This document shows positions 17,251 to 24,991 of a DNA stretch of 64,000 nucleotides, piece after piece. How positions within the stretch are numbered: the stretch's first letter is position 1; each line of letters begins with the position of its first letter. A program made the position numbers and the translations under genes. Origin of the DNA: Acidobacteriota bacterium (GTDB lineage Bacteria; Acidobacteriota; Terriglobia; UBA7540). The notes beneath the pieces were generated by a model, which saw only the letters and a program-made list of their open reading frames with translations, was not told the DNA's origin and did no database searches. The stretch covers positions 59,844-123,843 of the forward strand of contig JAKAWG010000004.1 of the NCBI GenBank assembly GCA_021817045.1. The letters run 5' to 3'.

Positions 17251-18402
17251 ATGAAAATTGTCAGAATCGAGACGGTGGAACTCCCGGAAAGCACTACTGT
17301 CCATGCCGGAACTATCGGCTGGCTGTGGGTGCGAATTCATACTGATGAAGGTATGGTAGGGTTGGGAGAAACGTTCCCCGCAACCGCTCCGGATAAGACC
17401 GTACTTTTACGGGACTTTGCACACCAGCTTGTCGGCCGCGATCCAAGGGACATCGAAGCCATCTGGCTGGATTTGTTTACATCGGTCCAATACCGCGGCT
17501 GGGCAGGGGCTGAAATTCGCGCTCTGAGCGCGGTGGACATCGCCCTTTGGGACTTATTGGCGCGCTCCGCCAATCTTCCGCTTTATCGCCTGCTGGGCGG
17601 CCGATGCTGGGAGAGCGTGCCCGTCTACAATACCTGCTACGACGACATCTACGATTTCAACACGCAGCCTGTCGAGTTAGCGCGCGATTTGCTTGTAGCC
17701 GGAATCCGGGCAATGAAAATCTGGCCCTTCGACGCCGTGGCGCGCAAAAACCGCGGCCAGAGCATCTCCAACGAGGAAATGGACTGCTGCCTCGCTCCGG
17801 TGCGCAAAGTCCGCGAGACGTTTGGCGAGCAGATGCAGATTGCCATGGAATTCCACGGTTTTTGGAACTTGCCTTGCGCCGTTAAGATTGCCCGGGCGCT
17901 TGAACCTTACCACGTGATGTGGCTAGAGGAAATGCTGCCCCAGGACAATTTGAAGGCATACGCAACGCTCGCTCAGGAGGTCTCCCAACCGCTGTGTATC
18001 AGCGAGCGGCTTGCCACCCGCTGGGGGTTTCGCGAAGTTCTTGAAAACGGCGCCGCTAAAATCATCATGCCGGACGTGGCTTGGTGCGGCGGCTTATCGG
18101 AGGCTCGCAAAGTCGCGGCGGCAGCAGAGACGAACTACCTTCCGATCGCACCTCACAACTGCGGCGGGCCCGTCGTTCACTTCGCTTCCTGGCACTTGGC
18201 CATGGCCACGCGCAATCTGTTTATTCTTGAGACCGTTCGGCGTCACTACCAGGACCGGTTTGTCCCTCTCGTTACCTCGGCCGGTGCTCCACTGAACGGC
18301 AGCCTTGGCGAACCGCCCGGTCCGGGGTTAGGGATCGAGCTGAAGCCTGAATTACTCGCGAGCAACCGCGTTCGAGTGGAAGGCTTTCCTGCCACGTCGT
18401 GA
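17251..18402 (+). CDS. Mandelate racemase/muconate lactonizing enzyme family sugar-acid dehydratase
   Basis: A 383-aa cytoplasmic enolase-superfamily protein. A lysine in AMKIWPFD (about residue 156) sits at the second-strand base position. The metal ligands fit AMEFHG (Glu200), WLEEM (Glu226) and ISER (Glu252), and APHNCGGP holds His302, the usual general acid of acid-sugar dehydratases such as galactonate or gluconate dehydratase. Members abstract the alpha-proton of a sugar acid and lose water to give a 2-keto-3-deoxy acid. It is only 3 bases downstream of the large hydrolase gene, so it is probably translated with it. The substrate is not identified; a galactonate-, rhamnonate- or glucuronate-derived acid would fit the region. 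Confidence 0.85.
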   Translation: MKIVRIETVELPESTTVHAGTIGWLWVRIHTDEGMVGLGETFPATAPDKTVLLRDFAHQLVGRDPRDIEAIWLDLFTSVQYRGWAGAEIRALSAVDIALWDLLARSANLPLYRLLGGRCWESVPVYNTCYDDIYDFNTQPVELARDLLVAGIRAMKIWPFDAVARKNRGQSISNEEMDCCLAPVRKVRETFGEQMQIAMEFHGFWNLPCAVKIARALEPYHVMWLEEMLPQDNLKAYATLAQEVSQPLCISERLATRWGFREVLENGAAKIIMPDVAWCGGLSEARKVAAAAETNYLPIAPHNCGGPVVHFASWHLAMATRNLFILETVRRHYQDRFVPLVTSAGAPLNGSLGEPPGPGLGIELKPELLASNRVRVEGFPATS

Positions 18403-18545
18403 CCAGAATCAGGGCCGTCCCCAAGAGACAAAACGAACTTTCGAATGGCGGAGGGACTGGCCACTCTTGTTGGCAGTTCCGGTCAGAAATAAAATTGTGG
18501 CGTGGGGTAGTGATAACGCCCTACAGGGACTGAGTTGCAGATCGG

Positions 18546-20135
18546 ATGGGGCTTCGAATGGGTCATAGTCGGTCCGCCGAAGGTGAAGCGCCAAGCCTTC
18601 AAGAGGGAATCGAAAAGCAGCACAAACTTACCGGCGCCACGGCCTTCGTGTTGTATATCGCAGCGGCCACCTTCTTAGTTCACATGTTGACCGCAGGGCG
18701 CTACGGCTACTTCCGCGACGAACTCTACTACCTGGCGTGTGCCCGCCACCTCGCTCTCGGCTATGTCGATCAGCCGCCCATCATCGCGCTTGTCACTTGG
18801 CTTATCGTGCACACCGTCGGCGCGTCGCTGCTGGGCCTGCGTTTTCTTCCGGCCCTGGCAGGCGCGGCCACCATCTGGGTTACGGCAATGATTGCGCGCG
18901 AGCTTGGCGGCGGGCGGTTTGCCCAGGGCTACTCGGCTCTCAGCATTGCCCTGGCAGCAGTCTATGTGATTGCCTCTCATCAGCTGACCATGAACGTCTT
19001 TGAGCCGCTCGTATGGATGGGTTGCGCTTGGGTGCTGATCCGCATCATCAAGACCGGCAACCAGAGACTCTGGCTGTGGTTTGGCGTGCTGGCTGGCCTC
19101 GGCCTGGAAAACAAGTATTCCATCACCATCTTCGCCTTCGGCGTGGTCGTCGGGCTGCTGCTGACCCGTAAGCGCAAGTTTTTGCTGTCACCATGGATCT
19201 GGCTTGGCGGCGCTATTGCCCTGGCCATCTTTCTCCCCAACCTGATCTGGAACATCCAGCACCACTGGCCGTTCATCCAGTTGATGCACAACATCCGTGC
19301 CAGCGGGATTAACATTCATCGTGGACCCACGGCCTTTCTGGGAGAGCAGATTCTGATGATGTCGCCGCTCAATTTCCCGGTCTGGCTGGCGGGCCTGCTG
19401 TTCCTCTTTTTCGCGCGCGACGGCAGGCGTTTCCGCGTGCTGGGGTGGACCTTTGTCGTGGTTGTGGCAACTGTCATGATCCTGAACGGAAAGGACTACT
19501 ATGCAGCGCCTGCCTATCCCATGATGCTGGCCGCGGGCGCCGTAGCTCTCGAACGCTCGTTCGGCCGCCGCCAATGGCTCAAGCCGGTCGCGGGCACCCT
19601 GCTGATTGCCGGCACGGCGCCGTTCTTTCCCATGATGCTTCCCATTCTGCCACTCGATACCTACCTTCATTATCAGGAAAAACTCGGATTCTCTCCGCCC
19701 GCCACCGAGAAGAGCCATCTCGCCTCGCTCTTGCCGCAATACTACTCCGACGATCTGGGCTGGCCGCAATTGACGGCGGACGTGGCGCGCGTTTACAACA
19801 GCCTGCCGCCCGCCCAGCGCAAGCAGACGGCGATCTTTTGCCAGAATTACGGCGAAGCAGGGGCCATCGATTTCTTCGGCCCTAAATACGGCCTACCCAA
19901 GGCCATCTCCGGCCATCAAACCTACTTCCTGTGGGGACCGCGCCAGTATACGGGCCAGTCCATGATCATCGTGGGCGACACCCGCGCCAACCTGGAGTGC
20001 TATTTGCAGCAGGTGACGCGCGCTGGTAGCTTTGGCGAGCCTTACGCGCTCGAGCGCGGTTCAATCTGGCTTTGCCGCGAGCCGCGAGGTTGGAATTTGC
20101 AGCAAATCTGGCCTCGCCTGAAGCATTGGGATTGA
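18546..20135 (+). CDS. GT39/PMT_2-type integral membrane glycosyltransferase
   Basis: A 529-aa membrane protein with about ten hydrophobic segments from residue 30 on. The N-terminal loop YFRDELYYLACARHLALGY-VDQPP is the acidic-residue motif of the dolichyl-phosphate-mannose/ArnT-type family, in which the aspartate is catalytic and the sugar donor is a polyprenyl-phosphate sugar. The C-terminal third is a soluble domain ending in LCREPRGW. It transfers a sugar to a lipid or protein acceptor on the outer face of the inner membrane. No donor-synthesis gene is next to it. The gene stands apart from its neighbours (143 bases upstream, ISL3 remnant downstream). Confidence 0.85.
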   Translation: MGLRMGHSRSAEGEAPSLQEGIEKQHKLTGATAFVLYIAAATFLVHMLTAGRYGYFRDELYYLACARHLALGYVDQPPIIALVTWLIVHTVGASLLGLRFLPALAGAATIWVTAMIARELGGGRFAQGYSALSIALAAVYVIASHQLTMNVFEPLVWMGCAWVLIRIIKTGNQRLWLWFGVLAGLGLENKYSITIFAFGVVVGLLLTRKRKFLLSPWIWLGGAIALAIFLPNLIWNIQHHWPFIQLMHNIRASGINIHRGPTAFLGEQILMMSPLNFPVWLAGLLFLFFARDGRRFRVLGWTFVVVVATVMILNGKDYYAAPAYPMMLAAGAVALERSFGRRQWLKPVAGTLLIAGTAPFFPMMLPILPLDTYLHYQEKLGFSPPATEKSHLASLLPQYYSDDLGWPQLTADVARVYNSLPPAQRKQTAIFCQNYGEAGAIDFFGPKYGLPKAISGHQTYFLWGPRQYTGQSMIIVGDTRANLECYLQQVTRAGSFGEPYALERGSIWLCREPRGWNLQQIWPRLKHWD

Positions 20136-20205
20136 GTTTCAGCTTTAAGCTAAAGCGGGCTCGCCTCATCTTGACGATTTCGTGTCGGAAATTACCGATC
20201 CTTCT

Positions 20206-20650
20206 TCAGCAATATCTGTGGGTTAATTCTGGCTTTGGGAGGCGTCCAAACGTGTGGTAGAGTGCGATTTCCATAGCGTCGTAGGTTCGAAAGCCGTACG
20301 ATCGTCTGGTCATCACTGCGGTTTTATTGTTAGGGCCCTCGACTGTACCGGAGGAAATCTCGCCTCTGGCCCGAAATCAGTTCAGCAACAGCGGCTTATG
20401 GGCACGCAGCATCCAGGCGACTTTCTTCATCAGCTCCAGGCGGGTGCTCATCGCTCGTCAGGTCCAGTGGTCGAGAAACGCTCCGGCCCAAGTCACAAAC
20501 CGGTACTTTCAGAAATGAGAGAAGACATCCTTCAACTCCCAAGCCCTCGCGGTAGCCAGCTTGCTGGCCAACAGCGCGTTGAGCTTCTGCCGGCCTCGCC
20601 CTCCGGGCAAATCTGCGGCCCGAGGTCCGCGTGGGCGAGTGGGAGTTCCT
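20206..20650 (-). pseudogene. ISL3-family transposase C-terminal remnant
   Basis: Reading the minus strand toward 20206 gives a chain typical of the ISL3 transposase C-terminus: MSTRLELMKKVAWMLRAHK, then FRARGEISSGTVEGPNNK, then RRSYGFRTYDAMEIALYHT, and a natural end at TGA (20206-20208). The chain is broken by three in-frame TGA codons at 20377-20379, 20458-20460 and 20509-20511. At least two fall where active ISL3 transposases have tryptophan (NWFRARG, FW), so TGG to TGA decay is likely. Upstream the match fades around 20600-20650, and the N-terminal half is absent. No terminal inverted repeats were found. It lies just upstream of the peroxiredoxin gene. Confidence 0.8.
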
Positions 20651-20772
20651 GATCGAGGCTGCCGATTGCGTATCGGCACGGCCAATAGCGGCGCGCGGCC
20701 GTCAGGGTCGTCCAGCCCTGAACATGCCGATCGAGTGCACATGACCGAAGCGAAGGCTTTCCCAAAGGCGGA

Positions 20773-21351
20773 ATGAAAGAGCGAGCGGACTTTCCATTGC
20801 CCTCGGATCTGCCTGAGCCTGCCGATGACGGTGCGGCAGACCACCTGAAGGGTATGCCCATGCCAGAGGTTCGGCTCCGCTCCACGAGTGGCCGAACGGT
20901 GGACCTCGCCGCGCTGAGCGCGCCCCGGACGATCATCTATTGCTATCCCATGACGGGCGTGCCCGGAAAGCCCCTGCCCAACGGATGGGGTATGATTCGG
21001 GGCGCTCGGGGCTGCACGCTCCAGGCGTGCCGATTCCGCGACCTTCACCAGGAACTGGTGCAACTCAAGGTGGAGGTTTTCGGCTTGAGTACGCAGACCC
21101 CCGAATACCAACGGGAGATGGCCTTGCGGCTTCGTCTTCCCTTCGAGATATTGAGCGACGCTGAGCTCAAAGTTTGCCACGCCCTAAACCTGCCGACGTT
21201 TGAAATAGATGGTATGCAGCTTCTGAAGCGCCTCACTTTGATCGTGCGCGACGGACAAATAGAATATGTTTTCTACCCGGTGTTTCCGCCCAACGAGAGC
21301 GCGGATCAAGTTCTGCAGTGGCTCAAGCGCCATCCGATTCGAGCGCCGTGA
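20773..21351 (+). CDS. PrxQ/BCP-type peroxiredoxin
   Basis: A 192-aa protein. The segment IRGARGCTLQACRFRDLHQEL matches the BCP/PrxQ pattern with peroxidatic Cys81 and a resolving Cys86 five residues on, inside a thioredoxin fold (EVFGLSTQTPEYQREMALRLRLPFEILSD follows). It reduces hydrogen peroxide or organic hydroperoxides using thioredoxin. The N-terminal 25 residues are an acidic extension, so an internal start is possible. The insertion between the YCYPM strand and the cysteine is longer than in E. coli BCP. The gene stands alone; its upstream region was invaded by the ISL3 remnant, so its promoter may have been rebuilt. Confidence 0.85.
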   Translation: MKERADFPLPSDLPEPADDGAADHLKGMPMPEVRLRSTSGRTVDLAALSAPRTIIYCYPMTGVPGKPLPNGWGMIRGARGCTLQACRFRDLHQELVQLKVEVFGLSTQTPEYQREMALRLRLPFEILSDAELKVCHALNLPTFEIDGMQLLKRLTLIVRDGQIEYVFYPVFPPNESADQVLQWLKRHPIRAP

Positions 21352-21646
21352 TGGCAAATTGGGACGAGCAGACTCAAGACATCCGGATATAAAATGAATC
21401 CAATATGGCTGGGCCAAGCTGGATGTTACGAAAAGCTCTGACGCACTCTCGCGAGGTTCATACCACGGTGTGCTGGCGGCAACGCGTTCTGCTGTGGGGA
21501 CCCGGAGTGCTGCTCGAAAACACACGCCGGTGGGGGATCAAGCTCTATTCGGTTCGCAATAATTTAAGGGAAGACCCACTTGGGGCAATAGGTGGACCTG
21601 TGAGGGGCTACGGTGGCTGGGAACGTGTTAGCAGGGAGGCGTCACT

Positions 21647-22171
21647 ATGAGCGTAATTGACGATATTCTGAAAGCCAATGAAGAATACGCGCGCAGCTTT
21701 AAGTCGGGCAACCTCCCGAGCCCGCCTAGCCGAAAGCTCGCGGTTGTGACTTGCATGGATGCCAGGCTCGTGGTCTCCCGGATCCTCGGTCTAAAGGAGG
21801 GTGATGTCCACATCATCCGCAACGCTGGCGGCATTGTGGACGATGACGCTCTCCGGTCGCTGATCATCTCGCACTATCTTTTAGGCACGCAGGAGATCAT
21901 GCTGATCCACCACACGGACTGCGGGATGATGACGTTCAAGGACGATGAGCTACACGCCAGATTGCGCAAGGAAACTGGCACAGCGACCGTCTCGCCCGCG
22001 CGCTTTTACTCGTTCAGCGATCTCGAGGCGGACGTGCGCGACCAAGTCGCGAAGCTCAGGTCCCACCCCTGGATTCCGAAGTCGATTTCCGTGCGCGGTT
22101 TCATTTTCGACGTGAAGACCGGCCGGTTGCGGGAGGTCACCGCCGGCAAAACCGGTGAAGTCTCGGCGTGA
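21647..22171 (+). CDS. Beta-class carbonic anhydrase
   Basis: A 174-aa protein. The zinc ligands are Cys36 (in VVTCMDARL, with Asp38 and Arg40 forming the conserved dyad), His90 and Cys93 (in LIHHTDCGM). IIRNAGG follows the usual spacing. It hydrates CO2 to bicarbonate in the cytoplasm. The length and short C-terminus fit the small type of beta-CA common in soil bacteria and mycobacteria. A GGGAGG-like site stands before the ATG. It is separated from both neighbours by several hundred bases and appears monocistronic. Confidence 0.92.
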   Translation: MSVIDDILKANEEYARSFKSGNLPSPPSRKLAVVTCMDARLVVSRILGLKEGDVHIIRNAGGIVDDDALRSLIISHYLLGTQEIMLIHHTDCGMMTFKDDELHARLRKETGTATVSPARFYSFSDLEADVRDQVAKLRSHPWIPKSISVRGFIFDVKTGRLREVTAGKTGEVSA

Positions 22172-22247
22172 GCGCGCCCGCCGATTGCCATCGACGTCGC
22201 TCCCGAGGCCTATACATCTCTCTATCTTGCCGGGCACGGCCGCTACT

Positions 22248-22480
22248 CGATGATTTGAAACCGCTTCTTCGTTAATCTCAAGCCCAAGTCCTGCACGGGT
22301 GCCGGGTATATGAACGAAGCCATTTGGGCGAGGGCTCTCCCTTGGAAATGTAGTACAATAGGCCGTTCCCGACCGCGACATTGACGGAGGGACAGGCCGC
22401 GGTCTCGATCGGCATAGCGGGCATCCCCCATCGCTTCCGAACCCACAGCAGTTCCGGGCCTACATGGAGGTGGGGATTCA
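22248..22480 (-). pseudogene. Decayed C-terminus of an enolase-superfamily (MR/MLE) gene
   Basis: On the minus strand one frame gives NGFVHIPGTRAGLGLEINEE followed by AVSNHR, very like the C-terminal end of mandelate racemase-family dehydratases (PxGPGLGIELNEEAV). The preceding part, including VAVGNGLLYYISKGEP, lies in another frame, so a frameshift falls near 22330-22345. No start and no proper stop remain. It is not a copy of the intact dehydratase at 17251-18402 in any obvious way. The call rests on about 45 residues and is tentative. Confidence 0.5.
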
Positions 22481-22581
22481 GACGCGCTACCGTGGGCAAT
22501 AACACCACTCTGCCTGGGTTGATCAATTCCCTCCGACTCCTGCGAGCAGACATCAAGATGCCTAAGGACCTGTACCCACGC

Positions 22582-24906
22582 TCAGTGAGACATGGACGGC
22601 GGAGCGGCATCTGGGGCGCTGCCCCAACTCTTATTAGCCGAGGGACCCATCTCGAACACCAGTCTTCCGCCCTTCGCTATATCCCGATGACTGAACCACG
22701 GCCGGTTCCACGGTTTCCCGTTTAATGTTGCCGACTGAATATAAATATTCCTTGCTGAATTGTGGTTGGCAATTATAACGAAATCCTTTCCATTGCCAAG
22801 GTGAAGAGTTATATCGTTGAAGAGCGGGCTGCCGATGGCGTAGTCCGCCGTGGCTGGATCTACAGGATAAAATCCCATGGCGCTTAACACGTACCATGAC
22901 GACGTGGAACCTTGATCATCCATTCCCGGAAATCCAAGGCCGTACTTATCGCTGCCGTACAATTCCGTGAGAATTTCGCGCACGATCCTCTGCGTCTTCC
23001 ACGGCTGGCCACTCCAATCGTAGTAATAAGCGGTCTGCTGGTCAGGTTGGTTGCCCTGCACGTACTGCCCGATCATGCCCGTGCAGTCACGACAAATACC
23101 GGGGGCGTGAAACGGCGTATTGAAAAATGCATCCAGCTTGGCGTTGAATTTCTCGCGTCCTCCGAGCAGGTTGATCAAGCCCTGGACGTCCTGGGGCACC
23201 AGCCAGAGCGTGGACCAGCCAGAGGCCTCTTTCATCATGAAATTGTAATAAGGCTCCTGTGGATTGAAGGGTGAAATCCAGGCGCCGTCGCTGAGCCTGC
23301 CGCGCATGAACCCATCGGAAGAATCGAAAACGTTCCGATAGTTGTCGGCGCGCTTTCGGAACATGCGGTAGTCGGCCTCCTTCCCAAGCTTCTTGGCGTA
23401 AACGGCCATGGCGGAATCGTCCCAGGCATATTCGAGCGTCGTGGCCACCCCCGCCTTCCCTTCCGCGTAAGGAGGATCAGGGTTACCATTCGGGATGAAA
23501 TCAGAAATGTATCCCTTGTCCAGATACTCGCCAAGATAGGGGCGCGCTCCCTTCGTCGTGGTCATCGCATTCTTGTAAAGGTATTTGTATGCCGCCTTGT
23601 AGTCGAACGGAATTCCGCTTAACCAGCAACCCAGGTACATCAACACCGCATGGTCGCCGTGAAACGAAGTCGGCATAAAGCCTTTCTCGCGAGCTTGGGC
23701 CAGCGTTGAACGCAGGATGTTTTCCATAACGGAAGGCTCGATCAAAGTGAGTAAGACAAGCTGGTCGCGTCCCGTGTCCCAGAACGGCACCGGGCCATAG
23801 TGATCGTATTCCGCTGTTTGCATTTTCCCATCTGGTCCGCGAAAACGCATGCCCTTGCGAGCTACCAGGTGCGGGCTGGCAAACGAATGGAAATAGTTGG
23901 AGTAAAACAGGGTGCGCTCGTGCGGCGTTCCTCCCTTGATCTCGATGGTATTCAGCAACCTGGCCCAGACGTTCACCGCTCGTCGATGAATGCCGTCGAA
24001 ATCCCAGCCGGGGCTGTACTTATCGAGGAGTTCCTGCGCGTCCGCATAACTGTCAGCAGCGGCTATTTTCACCAGCACCTGCTCTCCTTCTGAAGTATCA
24101 AAGTTGAGATACGCACCGGCGAAAGGCCCCGATTCGGTCTTTCCGCCCCGCGTCACTTTCTTCTCCCCCAAGAAGTTATACCGCCCGGGAAAACTCGGCG
24201 GCTCTTCCCTGAAGGTTCCGAAGCTCTTGAAGGGCTTAGAAAACACGGCGACGAAGCATGCCTGCGCCCTACCGAATGGCCGGGTGCCGGATACCCATCC
24301 AGGCATCCAGCGCTCACCGCACCCTCGCACTGTATGGTTGTCACTGATTTCGATGGCGCCCCCTATGCGACCCATGTCCATCAGGATGTGCGAGTGGTTG
24401 CTTTGCGGAAAATTGAAGCGGTACATGCCCGTCCAATAGGTGACGGTCATCTCAGCCTTTATATGGAAATCGTGCAGATAAACGCTGTAATAGCCGGAAG
24501 TGGCGATTTGCGATGATCTGTCGTAAACGGATCCGATGCGCTCCGGCGGCACGGTCCAGGGACCAACCACGGGCATGACCACCATGCCAGGCATGACGCT
24601 GGAAAAGCCGATCATTGTTCGGAAGAGGTAGTCATAGGACATGCCAACACCGGCAGGATAAGAGAGGGCCAGGTTATTGTTGATCGGAGCAAAATTGGTG
24701 CTGCCGTGAGGCAGCACCGCTCCGGGCGAAGTCATGCCGGTGTAGAGCAGTTCACCCGGCGGTGGAGCATTCCCAATAAGTTTCTGCTTGTCGAGCGGCG
24801 CGGTGCCTACGAGCGTGTTCACCCAATCCACCGGTCTTTTCTGCGCTGCCCGAACGGTCGCGCAGACGAACAGCAGAAACACAACGCTTTTCAAAGCATT
24901 CCTCAT
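22582..24906 (-). CDS. GH92 alpha-mannosidase-like enzyme, secreted
   Basis: A 774-aa protein read from the ATG at 24906 with a GAGAGG site and a Sec signal (MRNALKSVVFLLFVCATVRA). It opens with VDWVNTLVGT, the usual GH92 entry strand. The N-terminal beta domain is followed by an (alpha/alpha)6 barrel with WDTGRDQLVLLTLIEPS, TSFHGDHAVLMYLG and GFPGMDDQGSTSSWYVLSAM, conserved GH92 blocks that contribute Ca2+ and acid/base residues. It should trim alpha-mannose, most often alpha-1,2-linked, in the periplasm or outside. A second GH92 gene lies 85 bases upstream on the same strand, so both are probably one transcript. Confidence 0.92.
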   Translation of the reverse strand: MRNALKSVVFLLFVCATVRAAQKRPVDWVNTLVGTAPLDKQKLIGNAPPPGELLYTGMTSPGAVLPHGSTNFAPINNNLALSYPAGVGMSYDYLFRTMIGFSSVMPGMVVMPVVGPWTVPPERIGSVYDRSSQIATSGYYSVYLHDFHIKAEMTVTYWTGMYRFNFPQSNHSHILMDMGRIGGAIEISDNHTVRGCGERWMPGWVSGTRPFGRAQACFVAVFSKPFKSFGTFREEPPSFPGRYNFLGEKKVTRGGKTESGPFAGAYLNFDTSEGEQVLVKIAAADSYADAQELLDKYSPGWDFDGIHRRAVNVWARLLNTIEIKGGTPHERTLFYSNYFHSFASPHLVARKGMRFRGPDGKMQTAEYDHYGPVPFWDTGRDQLVLLTLIEPSVMENILRSTLAQAREKGFMPTSFHGDHAVLMYLGCWLSGIPFDYKAAYKYLYKNAMTTTKGARPYLGEYLDKGYISDFIPNGNPDPPYAEGKAGVATTLEYAWDDSAMAVYAKKLGKEADYRMFRKRADNYRNVFDSSDGFMRGRLSDGAWISPFNPQEPYYNFMMKEASGWSTLWLVPQDVQGLINLLGGREKFNAKLDAFFNTPFHAPGICRDCTGMIGQYVQGNQPDQQTAYYYDWSGQPWKTQRIVREILTELYGSDKYGLGFPGMDDQGSTSSWYVLSAMGFYPVDPATADYAIGSPLFNDITLHLGNGKDFVIIANHNSARNIYIQSATLNGKPWNRPWFSHRDIAKGGRLVFEMGPSANKSWGSAPDAAPPSMSH

Positions 24907-24991
24907 CCAACACCTCTCTTCCGACCCGGCAACCACTGGGCCGCGCGGTTTATTCAGGTCCTTTTCTGCATCCTGTCGACCTCGGCAGGAG

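Noticed and set aside
20254..20652. 132-aa plus-strand frame
   Set aside because: It is opposite the ISL3 remnant, whose minus-strand reading explains the sequence better.
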